From: Ceratothoa steindachneri
Lineage: Eukaryota > Arthropoda > Malacostraca > Isopoda > Cymothoidae
Reading direction: 5' to 3'
Assembly (NCBI GenBank): GCA_963969495.1
Contig: OZ018329.1
Location: 73,601,912-73,665,911 of the forward strand
Length of the DNA stretch: 64,000 bases
Shown: in pieces, positions 10,352 through 21,320 of the stretch
How positions within the stretch are numbered: the stretch's first letter is position 1
How the letters are laid out: each line of letters starts with the position of its first letter
Program-made: the position numbers and the translations under genes
Notes under the pieces: generated by a model
What the model was told of the DNA's origin: nothing
The model's database searches: none
The model's input: the letters and a program-made list of their open reading frames with translations, nothing else

Positions 10352-10790
10352 TCATGGTACTCGAGAACAGTTAAAACCAGAGTGATTAAAGTTCCAACAA
10401 GTTGTGGTGCAACCTTTGGAAATCGCTTTTTTTTTACTTTCAGTATCTAAAAGATGTACACGTTTACTTGAGTTTGCAAAAATACAATAAAAAAAGACAA
10501 GCTTTAAAAAGAAAATATCACATTCATGAATTTTGGAAACCGATTGTGACAGCACCAAATTTAATCTACTTTGAATGAAAAAGACGGATATTTTTCTTTG
10601 ACCCTCTTTTTGAAGTCCATTCAGTTCGCTAGCCATAGGGGGAAACATTTTTAATATCGGTACTCTCGTCTAAAATAATAGCTGCAAATAAACATGTTCT
10701 ATTTCACTTTTAATCTTCCTTGAAAGAACTTCGGCCATACAATTAATCAATTCATTTTTGATTCTATTTGAAACACCAGAAAAACCGCTG
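10352..10790 (-). pseudogene. hAT catalytic region of ZMYM1-type transposase (decayed)
   Basis: The minus strand reads GFSGVSNRIKNELINCMAEV with KIKSEIEH, resembling the block before the first catalytic residue. Then comes MFPPMASELNGLQKEGQRK with SVSKIHECDIFFLKLVFFY and FANSSKRVHLLDTE, which resembles the middle of ZMYM1-like hAT proteins. After a frame change the text continues PKVAPQLVGTLITLVLTVLE. The expected acidic catalytic motif is not readable. Assignment rests mainly on order and company. Confidence 0.6.
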
Positions 10791-10817
10791 GACTCTTCCA
10801 AATGCAATGTTTAAAAT

Positions 10818-10911
10818 CACGCAAACGTGGAATGGCCTTCCCAACCGTGTAGTTGAAAGCACGTCAGTTAATATGTTCAAAAACGACTTGATTAGTACTT
10901 CAATAGTGTAA
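10818..10911 (+). pseudogene. extreme C-terminus of a LINE ORF2, different family from copies A-D
   Basis: The plus frame reads TWNGLPNRVVESTSVNMFKN and ends DLISTSIV with a stop at about 10909-10911. The pattern W..LP..VV...SVN.FK..LD before a stop is the usual last segment of ORF2 in CR1-like and related LINEs. Its second half lies inside the left arm of the palindrome, so an inverted copy of that half is present at the far end of the right arm. Confidence 0.65.
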
Positions 10912-11340
10912 ATATAACGTAGTAAGAGCACAGATTAAAACGTTATATATTATAAGGAGTTGAAGATTAAAATGAAATGATGAATAAAAAGATGCCAGCG
11001 ACGCCTTCCTGCATGGAGTGAATGTTAATTCCCCTTTTCTTTTTCTGTCTGTCCTAAAAGTATATTATTTTCATCACTATTCGCCTGCGGGAGAACTCTC
11101 TTCTCCCGCAGGCGAATAGTGATGAAAATAATATACTTTTAGGACAGACAGAAAAAGAAAAGGGGAATTAACATTCACTCCATGCAGGAAGGCGTCGCTG
11201 GCATCTTTTTATTCATCATTTCATTTTAATCTTCAACTCCTTATAATATATAACGTTTTAATCTGTGCTCTTACTACGTTATATTTACACTATTGAAGTA
11301 CTAATCAAGTCGTTTTTGAACATATTAACTGACGTGCTTT
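10856..11340. repeat. perfect 485-bp palindrome (240-bp arms, 5-bp loop)
   Basis: The left arm 10856-11095 and right arm 11101-11340 are exact reverse complements over all 240 positions, checked base by base. They are separated by CTCTC at 11096-11100. The arm starts within the LINE C-terminus at 10818-10911 and continues into AT-rich sequence, ending in GCCTGCGGGAGAA at the centre. Flanks differ immediately outside (G at 10855, A at 11341). It is either a very recent fold-back duplication or an artefact of library making or assembly. Confidence 0.97.
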
Positions 11341-11461
11341 ACTATCCTAGCTGAACCTGCATGTCAAGGGTACACATGTAGATAAGTGTGTACCGTAGAG
11401 TTGAAATGGTTAAAAAAAAACAGCATGAAAAAAAAAGCATGATACACTAACGTCAGAATGT

Positions 11462-12118
11462 CTAAGCAGAATGGCCTTGAGAGGATCTTAGAGTCTTTGC
11501 TGGTTCTTGTTTCCGTAGTTCAACATAATTACCCTTTTTTTCAGAATCCATTGATTTATCATGGCCTCTGAATCCTAATTGCTGCTCGAATATAAAATAA
11601 ACCACATCTATTATTATTTTAAAATCTCTATTCTTTTTCACATTTTCATTATGGATGTCCACATTCCTCTTGTGTTGGCTGTTTAATAAGAAATCAATTC
11701 GCGTTTTACCGAACCTAGTTAAGTCTATCACAGATGTTATGTGAGTAGAAGAAAGTTCGTCTCTTTTGATCGTCTTATGCAGATTATTTAAATTGGGAAA
11801 GCCAAATGAATTCCATATACCTATGTCATTATTAAACAACAAACACGCCAGCCAAATAATTTTTGCAAGCAACCCTGTTTTCCCTGTTAAATCTATTTCT
11901 GGAGTAGGCCTACCTTCTTTAATTATTCTCTCTTTATCTGTGTGACTTTTTGAAGAAAGTTTATTACCTAATAATCTCTCAAATATGCATATATAATGTT
12001 TTTCTTTCACAATGGTTTCATCGTTCATTTCCATTAATGAGTTGAAGGGTTGTACTTTAAATAGAACAATTAATCTAACAAAATAATTTACACAATAGCT
12101 AATTAAACAATGCACCAA
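11462..12118 (-). pseudogene. TTF-type finger region of ZMYM1-type hAT transposase
   Basis: The first residues show no resemblance. From about 11900 downward the minus frame gives LAKIIWLACLLFNNDIGIWN, then GFPNLNNLHKTIKRDELSST, HITSVIDLTRFGK and RDFKIIIDVVYFIFEQQLGF with RGHDKSMDSEKKGNYVEL. The last part matches the ZMYM1-like consensus of a hydrophobic helix followed by LAFRGHDES...GNY.E. In the finger part the Cys residues are lost (CEPCWLF-like positions read SFGFP), so the domain is dead although the frame is open for 218 codons. Confidence 0.8.
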
Positions 12119-13790
12119 TATAGTAGTCTAAAATGTTTTTGACAAAGTTGCCAGCAAGCTGCAGTTATTTGTTTCCAAATTTCGCCAGAATTAGACAACT
12201 ACGTAAATAAAGATTAATTATTTATTCTATATTCCATTCTAATTCTTTCTCATATAAAGCTGTCATGAAACTAATTTCACAATAAAGATAAATTATTTTA
12301 ATATCAATATAAGATAAGGCTTTTATTTAATTTTAGTAAAATAAAAATGTAATAATCATGAGACACCCCAATAAATAACAGAATTTCATAGTGGGGGAGG
12401 GGGGGGGGGTAAATCGAGCCCAATGCAGGAATCCGGAAGGTTCACTTTTGACTGTTGGCTAATTTCAATAGCGCTCAAATTCTCTTATTCTCTGGCTGAC
12501 GGCACTAGGCAAATTGCTGCCATTTTCCCATATATTATCTTACTTCTACATCCTACGATATAAAACTTTAGTTATATATACCTGTAAGTATGAAAGAGTT
12601 TAAATTTAAGCACATCATAAGTTAACCCTCTTTAAAAATAGGAGTTATAAACAATTTTCAAAATAGAATAAGCACATACACTATGATTCGCATTATTATT
12701 AGAAGTATGTTTTTAGTAGGGATACTTTTAAACAGTTCATTATTTTTTGTAATTACCTAATTTAAATCGCATTTTAATTTTTTTATTATTATTATTATTA
12801 TTCCTATTTAATAGGGGAACCATTGACTGCACGCCTATGGAACAGATGCGGGCTACGGATCTTCCACACATTTTAATTTCTCTTAATTTCAGGAGGTTCT
12901 ACCTTATATCTCCAAGCTTTGACGCTTCTCAGCGATAATTGATAATAATAATTCTTTACCCATCCCATAAAACCCTAAACATCTATGCCCAAGCAAGGAA
13001 GATCGGTCTATCAAATTACTCACCCTGGTGAAACTGCATTCATCCCTCCTACCTTTGAAATAATACTCCATACACACCACCTCTAAAAACAGTGTGCTCC
13101 ATTTGCCAACACAATTGAGCAAACTGGTCCCAACTACACCACACGGTTGGTTCTTGGCCCGAGCATAACCCCCTTGACACTCCTTTCATTGTGTCCCATG
13201 TATACCAACCCCTCTTTCTCTTCACTTAGCCGCCTTTACCCCACAAACCAATGCACCCGGCGAATGGCCGCTGCACACTTCCACCGCAAACGGTTATCCC
13301 ATTCCGCAGTTCAGAAAACACCAACGAAACAAACAGTGCAGTTATTGCAATGAGTATCCACCTTCAAACTCCATCGTGCACGCTTCGGTGATGCTCCTTA
13401 TTCACATCAAGTTAGTGTATCAAATAGATAGTCTAACAGAACTGTATTAATTGGGTATTTTAACCTTAACTCTTGCCTTCAGAGTACACAGGAACGTTTT
13501 CACCCACCCGCAGGAATGTACTATTTCTCGCTATAGTAAATGTACTAAAACGGTATACACACAAAAAAACGGAGCTCAAAGAATTGCTCATTAACCAAAA
13601 CATAAATGTAGCCTTCTTGAAAACAAAACAAAAAATTTCTGCTCGCAAAAAGACAAACATGAAACCACATCAGTGGAGGCTTTACTCATACTGGGTTTTA
13701 CAAAAGTTCTGCTCCACTCGGGGCGGGGGGGATCTTTCGAAACGTTTACGTATGTGATAGAAAAAGTTCAGTCAAACCAAATTAAAGTTC
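12119..13790. other. CNOT1 intron 2 sequence with no recognised element
   Basis: AT-rich non-coding sequence with a G-run at 12393-12411, an ATT triplet run near 12782-12802, and only short chance frames. A small plus frame 13147-13353 and minus frame 12904-13122 have no recognisable similarity. Confidence 0.5.
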
Positions 13791-14580
13791 TACTTTTCTC
13801 GTGCGAGCAGACCACAACAAGTTGGACATCGCCAATCGGCTCAACGTCAGCCGTATGACCGTTCGCTGAGAGGCTCGAGAACGGGGAAGACCCAAAAGAT
13901 CGACCTCGTTCAGGCAAACCTCAAGTTTGGAACCGCTTCTCTGCGAGAAAGTCTTTCGAAAGTACTCCGAAGCTCAGAATGACTGTGCTCGCGAAGAAAA
14001 AGAACATCACGGTGGCCAGGGCCGTTAAGGGGGTGGGTGGAAAGGCCTCTTCTCACTGACTGTATGCGAGAGCAATGTCAGGAGGCTGTCGTCGCCTTCT
14101 CAATGACTTGAGTCATGGCAATCGAGTTCTCCTTTTTTCTCATGAAAAAACCACGGTTGATCCGGTCATCAACAAGCAGAACTTCTCCAACGTCCGCTAC
14201 ATGTCCACAATCAAGCACCCGACGTCTTGGCTTTGCGTTTCCGTTGGTGTCGTTCGCGGACGATTACAGGGACATCTTGACTACGAAAGTCCTGCCCTGG
14301 GTGAGAAAGATCACGAAGAAGGCGAACTACTACTTTCAGCATGACTGTGTCACGCCCCATATGGCTAAGACTGCAAGAGTGGTGGTGTCGAAGGACTTTT
14401 GGGTGCCGCCCGACTGTAACGTGTCGAAAGCAAGGTCTGCCACAACAACATCGACGAGCTGAAGTCCTTTAACCGCGTGTGGGCCAGCATGAGAAAGGAC
14501 TTCATCAGCAACGTGTGCCTGGCCTTACCTGGAGCGCGTCACCTCGATTAATATTACAATTTCAACACATTTGTATGTTA
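13791..14580 (+). pseudogene. mariner/Tc1-superfamily transposase, degraded
   Basis: Reading with frame changes gives LDIANRLNVSRMTV (helix-turn-helix), RLENGEDPKDRPRSGKPQVW (linker with the typical RPRSGRP), RMTVLAKKKNITVARAVKGV, and CRRLLNDLSHGNRVLLFSHE. The last contains FSHEKT in place of FSDEKT, so the first catalytic Asp is lost. Later come LTTKVLPWVRKITKKANYYF and QHDCVTPHMAKTA (second Asp kept). DFWVPPDCNVSKA replaces the PPQSPDLNPLDY block. The end reads FNRVWASMRKDFISNVCLAL. Terminal repeats were not found. This is a different lineage from the mariner at 15826. Confidence 0.82.
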
Positions 14581-14689
14581 AAACAATAAAAACGTGTCTT
14601 AATTCAATCAAAACTATCATTGTGTCCTTTGTTGAGAGTCATAACAAGTGGAAAAGGACTTTTGCAATAGCCGGTACTTAAGGAGATAA

Positions 14690-15420
14690 AATTACTGTCG
14701 TGATTTCTCTATTTGTGAAGGTGGTTCATTTAGGATGCTTTGGGCAGGTTGTTCAAGCATCTGCGCGTGAGGATGCATTTTAAGTTATCATTGGGAAGGG
14801 GGTATTGTACTAGTGGAGGTAGTAGTGTGCTGGGCATTCTTTTTAGTGCCTTGGGTTTAGTGCGCTCTTGAAGTGCTGCTTTCCTATCATATTTAAGTGT
14901 ACTCCATTCGGTAATATTTTTGTTTGTGTGCAGATGGATATGCTTTGTTTTCTAGTGTTTGAAGCTTGTCTGTGTTGATTTTGGGCATTGTTGGGGGCCA
15001 AGCTGGTTCTATGTTTGATGGAAGTGCGAATGATTGTAGTCATTGATGACTCTTGGTTGTCCAAAAGAGTGTTTCTTTTGAGTGATTTTAGAGCTTCTAT
15101 TTGTGACCTTGTTAGTTGTATGTATGTTGAGGGGAGGTCATGCGGGTTTCGTGAAAATCCTGTCACCGTTGATTTTAGGGCAGAGACCGTCACGTTGTGT
15201 GTTTATATATTGTTGTTTAGTTTTGGTTGACTTTGTTATCGAGATGTCTGTGTAGGTGTTTGTTTGGATGTTGTGAGTGAAAAAATTGAAAAGTAGGAGT
15301 AGAGGATGTCATCTTGGGGGATGCCATTATAGCGTGGTATGTGTGTTTTGGGTGTCCAGTGATTTATTGTGCTTGTTTATTGGTTCCAGTTTTCGGGGGA
15401 TGGGGTTGTGATGCGGACTT
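14690..15420 (-). pseudogene. LINE reverse transcriptase C-terminal remnant
   Basis: On the minus strand the open stretch 14843-15193 contains SALKSTVTGFSRNPHDLPST, resembling the S..KSTVTLF....HE block after the RT active site in several arthropod LINEs. It ends with TKILPNGVHLNMIGKQHFKS and ALNPRH, resembling the ..LPI..HL.MIS.QFLASALNP.HPNH region. Upstream on the same strand, GIPQDDILYSYFSIFSLTT (near 15310-15250) may be the GIPQGS.LSP.LFNIF motif. The YADD box is not readable. The family is unlike copies A-D and has no RNase H here. Confidence 0.6.
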
Positions 15421-15825
15421 ATATCTAGACTTTGTGTAGTGTATTGGTATGATGGAGATTTATTTTGGTATCATTTTTTGTTGCTTTCCTTGAGGAGTGT
15501 GAAAATTTCTTTCTCCAAAGTAGTAGGCGTATTGGGGGGGGGGGGGGGGTGCGGGTAAGGTGTAATATTCTTCTGAAAAACCAACGGATGACTTTTGCCA
15601 ACTCTAAAACATCGGCGAACAATAGACGCACGAGGCTGTCTATTTCCTGACGAACCGAGCCAACATCTTCATGTGGTTGATATAGCCTTGAATCCTCATC
15701 TTCACGTGCCTGGTGTTCACTATTAAGGTAGCTTGACATTGCAGTTAAACGATCAATTTTTGTGACGGAACACCTGAACTCAAGAACAAAAGTATAAACC
15801 AACATCTAAACACGCACACAACATA

Positions 15826-17103
15826 CGAGGGGCGGTCAATAAGTTTTGCATTTCGGATATACGGAAACGAGATATGAGGAAAAGTCTTATTATTTTTCAA
15901 TATAACTACCCTCGACTTCAATGCACTTGCGCCACTTGTCCCTGAGGCTTCGAATTCCTGACAATCAGAAATCTCCCGACTGCTGTTCAATCCACTCCTG
16001 GACGGCCATCTGGACATCTTCATCGTCCCCAAACCGGCGTCCACGCAGTGCAGCCTTTAGCTGGCGGAATAAAAAGTAGTCGCTAAGGGCCAGATGGGGA
16101 CTGTAGGGGGGATAGTTGAGCTCCTCGAATCCGCACTCGCGCAGGGCAGCTTGTGCAACTCTGGCCTTGTGGACAGGGGCATTGTGGTGGAGGAGGAGGA
16201 CACCGCGTGTCAACTTGCCGCGCCGCTTCTGACGGATGCACTTCTTCAACTCAGCCAGTTCCTCGGCGTAATATTGGCCTGTGATGGTCCTTCCACGAGG
16301 CGCATAGTCTACCATCAACACTCCCTCACAATCCCAGAAGATGGTGGCCATGATCTTCCCGGCTGAGGGTTGGGTCCGGAACTTGATGGGGGTCGGAGAG
16401 CCCCTGTGCTTCCAGGCCATGCTTTCGAGCTTGTTCTCGGGATCCCAGTGATTGACCCCCGTTTCATCACCTGCCACTATGCGTGACTCGAATCCTGCCG
16501 GGTCTTGGTTGTACAGGAGCAGCAGCTCCTCCGAACTTTGACGACGTTAAAGTCGATCATGGGGCGTGAGGTTTCTAGGGACCCAACGGGCAGAGACCTT
16601 GGTCATGGCCAAATTGTCGTGGATGATGTTGATAACACTTCCATGTGATATTCCAAGTTCTCGCTCGATTTCTTCGACCTTCACCCGTCTATTTTCGGGG
16701 ATCATCCTCTCCACACGGGCCATATTGTCCTCGTTGGTCACGCTGACGGGGGTCATCTTCAAGGGACTCACGACCATGGCGGAACTTCCTATTCCAGCGA
16801 GCAATGGTTGCATAGTTAGGAGTGGTGTCGGTGTACACTGCAACCATGCGTTCATGGATCTCTTTTGCATTCTTGCCTTCTTTGGTCAAATATTTGATCA
16901 CTGCGCGGTGCTCAACCTTCTCCATTGTTGAAAAATTTGTGACTGACGATCTACGATCAGCTACTGCTTCTTAAATAGACGAGGCAGGAGTGTGCGGGTG
17001 CAGGTCCTGACTTGTCATAAATTGTCCTAACCTTCCCACAAACAGCCATCGCCCCTCCTCTGTTTTGCCCTACCGAATCGCAAAGCCTATTGACCGCCCC
17101 TCG
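15826..17103 (-). mobile_element. full-length mariner transposon, inactive
   Basis: The element begins CGAGGGGCGGTCAATAAGTT at 15826 and ends with the inverted counterpart (ATTGACCGCCCCTCG, to 17103). The inverted repeats extend for about 28 bp with mismatches. A TA dinucleotide flanks both sides (15824-15825, 17104-17105), the expected mariner target duplication. The length of 1278 bp is standard for mariner. The transposase lies on the minus strand (15965-16925). It sits in intron 2 of CNOT1, opposite to the gene. Confidence 0.95.
15965..16925 (-). pseudogene. mariner transposase (DD34D type) with lost catalytic Asp
   Basis: It starts MEKVEHRAVIKYLTKEGKNA at 16925 and contains the HTH region, TIARWNRKFRHGRESLEDDP and, after a frameshift near 16740, NRRVKVEEIERELGISHGSV. 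After another change near 16550 the catalytic half is open from 16477 to 15965. MAGDETGVNHWDPE keeps the first Asp and LSDYFLF keeps the third. The second catalytic block reads LLLHHNAPVHKA where the family has HDNAP, so the middle Asp is His. YSPHLAL also replaces YSPDLAP. About 320 codons in total, as expected. The element was cut-and-paste mobile but is now dead. Confidence 0.93.
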
Positions 17104-17919
17104 TATATCAGAAAAAACTTGAAATATCACTGTACTCTACCACCTACAACTCTTCCAAATGTCCGGAAATCTGTACAGATAATAATAATGCTCAATCCAA
17201 ACAAATTAACCCCCAACACCTTCCCCGAATCCACTCACAAATTCAGCTAGATTGCTTCCCACGCCGATTCCGTTCCGCCTACTGCACTCAGCAGGCAAGG
17301 GTGGGGGTGGGGGGGTAATTCTAGCCAGCCGGTAGTGTGGTCAGTCATTTCTAAGTGGAAATTATATGACCACCACACCTTGATGCAATCATTGTGCGGG
17401 TATTCTGCTCTTAGGGAGCATTGCAACAGTACAAGCACTGTCGCCAACCCAGTTAATTCAAAATGACTTGATTAAACTCAGACCGGTGCACATGACTTAT
17501 GGTAAGGATAGAGATTTAGGTAAATATAGCCTTTGAGACTAACAAACGCTTTCTCAAAGGCCAACGGGCACAAGGGATAATTCAGCCTGACCAACGTACA
17601 TACTGCCACTGGGAATCAAACACAGTCACGTATACTTAACACTTGAACATCTTAGGCAACCTACAAATCTTCATTGTTGTACCTCTGAGAGCACCCCGTC
17701 CGGTGGGCTGAGCTCATTAACCACACGCGGGAGGCAAAACTCGAGGTGATGGACTACAACAAAGGGATTTGGTATAACAATTTGTTCAACTTGTTCTTAA
17801 TGTAACACTGCCTTCTTCCCACTTGTATAATCTTCTGGCTCATTTCTACACAGCCTTTTGTGCTAAGGTTGTGGAAGCGATAATGAGAATGATCCATTAA
17901 TAATCTCTTTCTTCCTCAG
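17104..17919. other. CNOT1 intron 2, right end
   Basis: No element was recognised. It includes a G-run at about 17302-17316 and ends in a pyrimidine-rich stretch, TCTCTTTCTTCCTCAG, giving the acceptor at 17919. Confidence 0.5.
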
Positions 17920-18211
17920 GTCGATATCTGTTCCTTATCGCCATCGCGAATCAGCTCCGGTATCCAAACAGCCACACGCATTACTTCAGCTGTACTCTGC
18001 TTTACCTTTTCACCGAGGCAAATACAGAGGCGATTCAAGAACAAATCACTCGGGTTCTCCTTGAGCGGTTGATCGGGAACCGCCCCCAACCCTGGGGTCT
18101 CCTGATAACATTTATCGAATTGATAAAAAATCCTCTGTTCAAATTCTGGACTCACGACTTCGTCAAATGCGCTCCCGAGATCGAAAAGTTAGTACATTCT
18201 GACGTTGGGTT
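17920..18211 (+). CDS. CNOT1: CNOT1 exon (NOT1 C-terminal domain, last large part)
   Basis: The exon starts after CTTCCTCAG at 17919 in phase 1, completing Gly with the G of the previous exon. It encodes [58 protein letters not shown] and [18 protein letters not shown], then KCAPEIEKL. This is the most conserved stretch of animal CNOT1. In-frame reading continues VHSDVGL to a TAG at 18213-18215. The next exon (22098) requires joining in phase 2, which donors GTAGTC at 18212 or GTTGTA at 18209 would satisfy. The end coordinate is therefore tentative. Confidence 0.93.
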
Positions 18212-18215
18212 GTAG

Positions 18216-18860
18216 TCCCCTCTAGAGGGGTGGATTTTTTGGTGGATGGAGGTGTTACACCAACCACTGAAGGAGGATGGGAACCCTTTATAACCCCGGA
18301 GGGGACCGCATCCGTTCCCCGGCCTGAGTATGTGGATATGAGTGTTCCCATGAGGGACACGAACACTCCATTTGACAGTGGTCTGGAATGGAGGAAAGAG
18401 TGGATATGATGCGGTGTGGAGCTACTTACTCCCGCGTGAGTGACCCACCCAGTGGCAGGGGGAGGGGGCTCGCTTAGATCGAACCCTTGTTATGGGGAGC
18501 AGCGGACCAACCACACGTTGGGGGGAGGGGTGGATATGTCATGTTTATCCTGTTTAAATTAGCCAATCACAGTACCGCTGTCTTTCCTTCCCCCATCTTC
18601 ACATACACAATATTTCAACTCTTCCATCCCAGAACCTGGCGAAAGGGTGTTTATATCCATTTATCCTTAAATAGACCTCAAAGGGGGGGGGGCGGTCTTT
18701 GCCCTCCCAAACCCAGTAATAATAAGTGATCGATCACTCAACCTACCTTTTGTGGACCTTCTTATCTTTTTTTTATTACATAACCTAGTCCCCACCCCCA
18801 CCCCCCGAACCTGGTTGAGTGGCACAATATACCATGAGGTCCCTACTACCTGCGAGAGTC
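18216..18860. other. CNOT1 intron 3, left part, with an unassigned open stretch
   Basis: From about 18233 to 18408 the plus strand stays open without an ATG start at its beginning and reads GGVTPTTEGGWEPFITPEG followed by PRPEYVDMSVPMRDTNTPF before a TGA. Its composition looks protein-like rather than random, but no family was recognised. The rest, including G-runs near 18460, 18520 and 18682, shows nothing. Confidence 0.35.
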
Positions 18861-21320
18861 GAAAGCTCTATAGCTATGGGAGGTATTAGGTGCGGAGTAT
18901 TCTGGGTTACGGACTCTACCACTTCCGCTGCCTTTGAGGTGGCTACACCAGCCGCATCCCTTATGGGTTAAAACGCAAGGACAAGGGCCGGGTATGGCGA
19001 GTCAGGTTGTCAAGGCCCATCTTGGCTCACAACTGAAGCCGATTGTGTAAATTATCACATTCTGTTTGTTTCTAATCCTCAGGGATTTTTACTTTTACCA
19101 CCAAAGGCATTGGAGCTCATAGTATCTTTTTTCCATTTATATTTTTTTTTTCAACAACTTCACTATGGCTACAACCGAAGGAAATAATACAGAGTGCTCA
19201 ATAACAAGAGAGCCTCCTACAAGCGCAGCCTCTTTCCTCTAGGGCTTCCCTCTCATTATTCCCAACCGGTAAAGAGGGCTTCCTCTTTACCGCCTTCTGA
19301 ACAGCTCCACCTCCATGGAGAACATGAATGATCCCTCCTATCCTTTCTGAGCTAGGAGGAAGGGCTTCTCCCTCTCGAGACTCTTAAGCAAGAGAGACCA
19401 TTATCTCCTTCGGTCACCCTCGCGACTCTCAAGGTCAAACGGCGGCCCTTCTCTTTCACAGGGGCTTGGCAAACCTGGAAAGAGGGCCGCATTGTCGCCT
19501 CTGCTAAAGGGATCATTTAAATAGGTCAAGGGTCAGTAGGATCCATTGCACAACCACCCGCGTATAGTGACCTTGGGAGCTGTCGTCCCCGGTCTAAAAA
19601 TCTACCGACTGAGATTGGCTTGTCTGTTTCCTTGACGTGTAGCTTACCAGCGGGCCACAGGCATAGCAAATCCTTGATCAGGATTCTTTATCGAGAATCT
19701 ACCCGACATCTTAGAACCCGCCAGCTTTAAGCATTGTTAATAATTCGCTCCACTGAAAGCATGTTCTATCTGCGTCAGGACTTGTTAGGGTTCTCGTTAG
19801 GAAATCAATGGATTGTTTGTACCCGTGACACCGTACTTCTATCATAAACTTCAAAAGGAGTAATCTATGCTAGAGAACTTGTTGACTACTCCCTAGAAGA
19901 TTACAGAATAGCTAGCCGACAAGGTGGCGACCAAGGCCAAACGTGTGTAGAAACAGATAGGTGCCGAGAGATCCAGTCCTATACTCTTCGACCGGGACTG
20001 GCCCCCTGACTCGGTGCAAGCTTGCTGTTATGGCTACAGTGTTTAAGGACCAGTGAATTGTGGCTAGCGACACCATGCTGCTATCAAGCAATTTGACGTA
20101 TTTGTTTGAGGATGGTGTCCTAGACGTTCAGGCTACGGGTTGAATCTCATAGGCCAAGGGATTCTGGTCCTATCGTAGTGTGCTCGACCCAAGACTACCC
20201 CCACCTCTCAAGACAGTACCTGCTCCAGGCCTACGAGCACGGTAGACAGTGCCCCTAATTGGGACCCTTCTGCAATCCGTGCTAACACTCCTCCCCATCA
20301 GCCAAAGGTTTCGAGGTAGGAAGAGGTAAAGAATCATAGGTCGAGCCACCGCTTCCAGTCTGCCCCCGAAGACAGCAGCGCTTTCCGCGACCCGGAGTTC
20401 TGTCCCGAAGAAAGCTACGGTCGTCACTTGCTGCAATACCCCGACAGCTACCTCAATATAGATCCGTAAGGCTATTTCCTCTGGATTTGCCGTGGACTCC
20501 AGGGAATATTTGGGAAAGGCTGCGAGCCTAGTGTCCTCCCGTTCCTTATAAGCTCTTTGTTCAGGAGATTGTTGGGCGCGTGTCCCCCCCCCCTCCATGG
20601 GTATAATTGTTTTGCAACTACCACCACAAGATAGGTTCAGGGCAGTTAGATGAGCAATTTAGACACGCGTCTCCGTTCTCTTTGGCTTTAAACATCCAGC
20701 TTCACCTAGATAGAAGGTACACTGTCGTTTCTATGTATATTCCACCGTCAGCTGACGTCGATGCGATGCACTTCCGCCACGATTGCCGAGGCCTTTTCTC
20801 CTCAGGAATTTTAATGGTAAACACCTCTGTGGCTACTACACGACCGATTCCAAGATCCAGGTCCTGGGGAACCTTATCGAACTGCTGGAGATCGGTGCCC
20901 TGAATAGTGTCTTATGCCCTCGGTGGCAGACGCCAGGTGGGCTCCTTTAAAAAAAATAAAATGTAGATTATATCATTGTCCGAGAACCGCTTCATTCCCT
21001 TGATTTATCTCTTCGCTCTCTGATGCTCACCGTTATTTTGGGTGAAAGTTGGTTAATGACCTTTCCCATTCGAGTATATTTTGTCTGGTCGCTGCCCTCT
21101 TAGAGACCACCTCGGTTCTTGGAACTGGCGCGTTGGTCCGCATTCGAGGAAAGACTGACTTCCCTATCTCAGATGAGAAGTTTAGCTCGGTAGATGAAGC
21201 CATCGAGTTTTCCTCCGGCACTCAGTGCTGCGAGCCTGACTAACATTCCTCGAAAGTTTGTCTGCTTCCTTGGTGATCAGTCGAGTGTGAGATGGCCATT
21301 TTATAGTAAAGTGAATGATA
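18860..21320 (+). mobile_element. divergent, strongly decayed copy of the A-D LINE family or a sister family
   Basis: Stretches parallel the order in copy A. Near 19740 is TTCGCTCCACTGA, as in the ORF1 block at about 25716. Near 19850-19905 a segment matches the GVVYARELVDYSLED part of ORF1. From 20690 the endonuclease reads IQLHLDRRYTVVSMYIPPSA followed by DVDAMHFRH. At 21150-21245 come GKTDFPISDEKFSSVDEAIE and a PLPWWSAECE-like remnant, and the match ends near 21320, equivalent to about 27960 of copy A. The 5' limit is uncertain. Divergence is much greater than among A-D, so this insertion is older. It lies in CNOT1 intron 3 in the sense direction. Confidence 0.72.

Larger units (their letters stand above)
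9587..12118 (-). mobile_element. ZMYM1-type hAT transposon remnant, split by a LINE tail and a palindrome
   Basis: Three minus-strand blocks in the expected order belong to one hAT protein of the ZMYM1/TTF-finger group. The N-terminal finger region is at 11462-12118, the catalytic region at about 10350-10790, and the dimerisation tail at 9587-9790. Between the first two blocks lie a plus-strand LINE end (10818-10911) and a 485-bp palindrome (10856-11340). No terminal repeats or target duplication were identified, so the outer limits are only those of the coding remnants. Confidence 0.8.
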
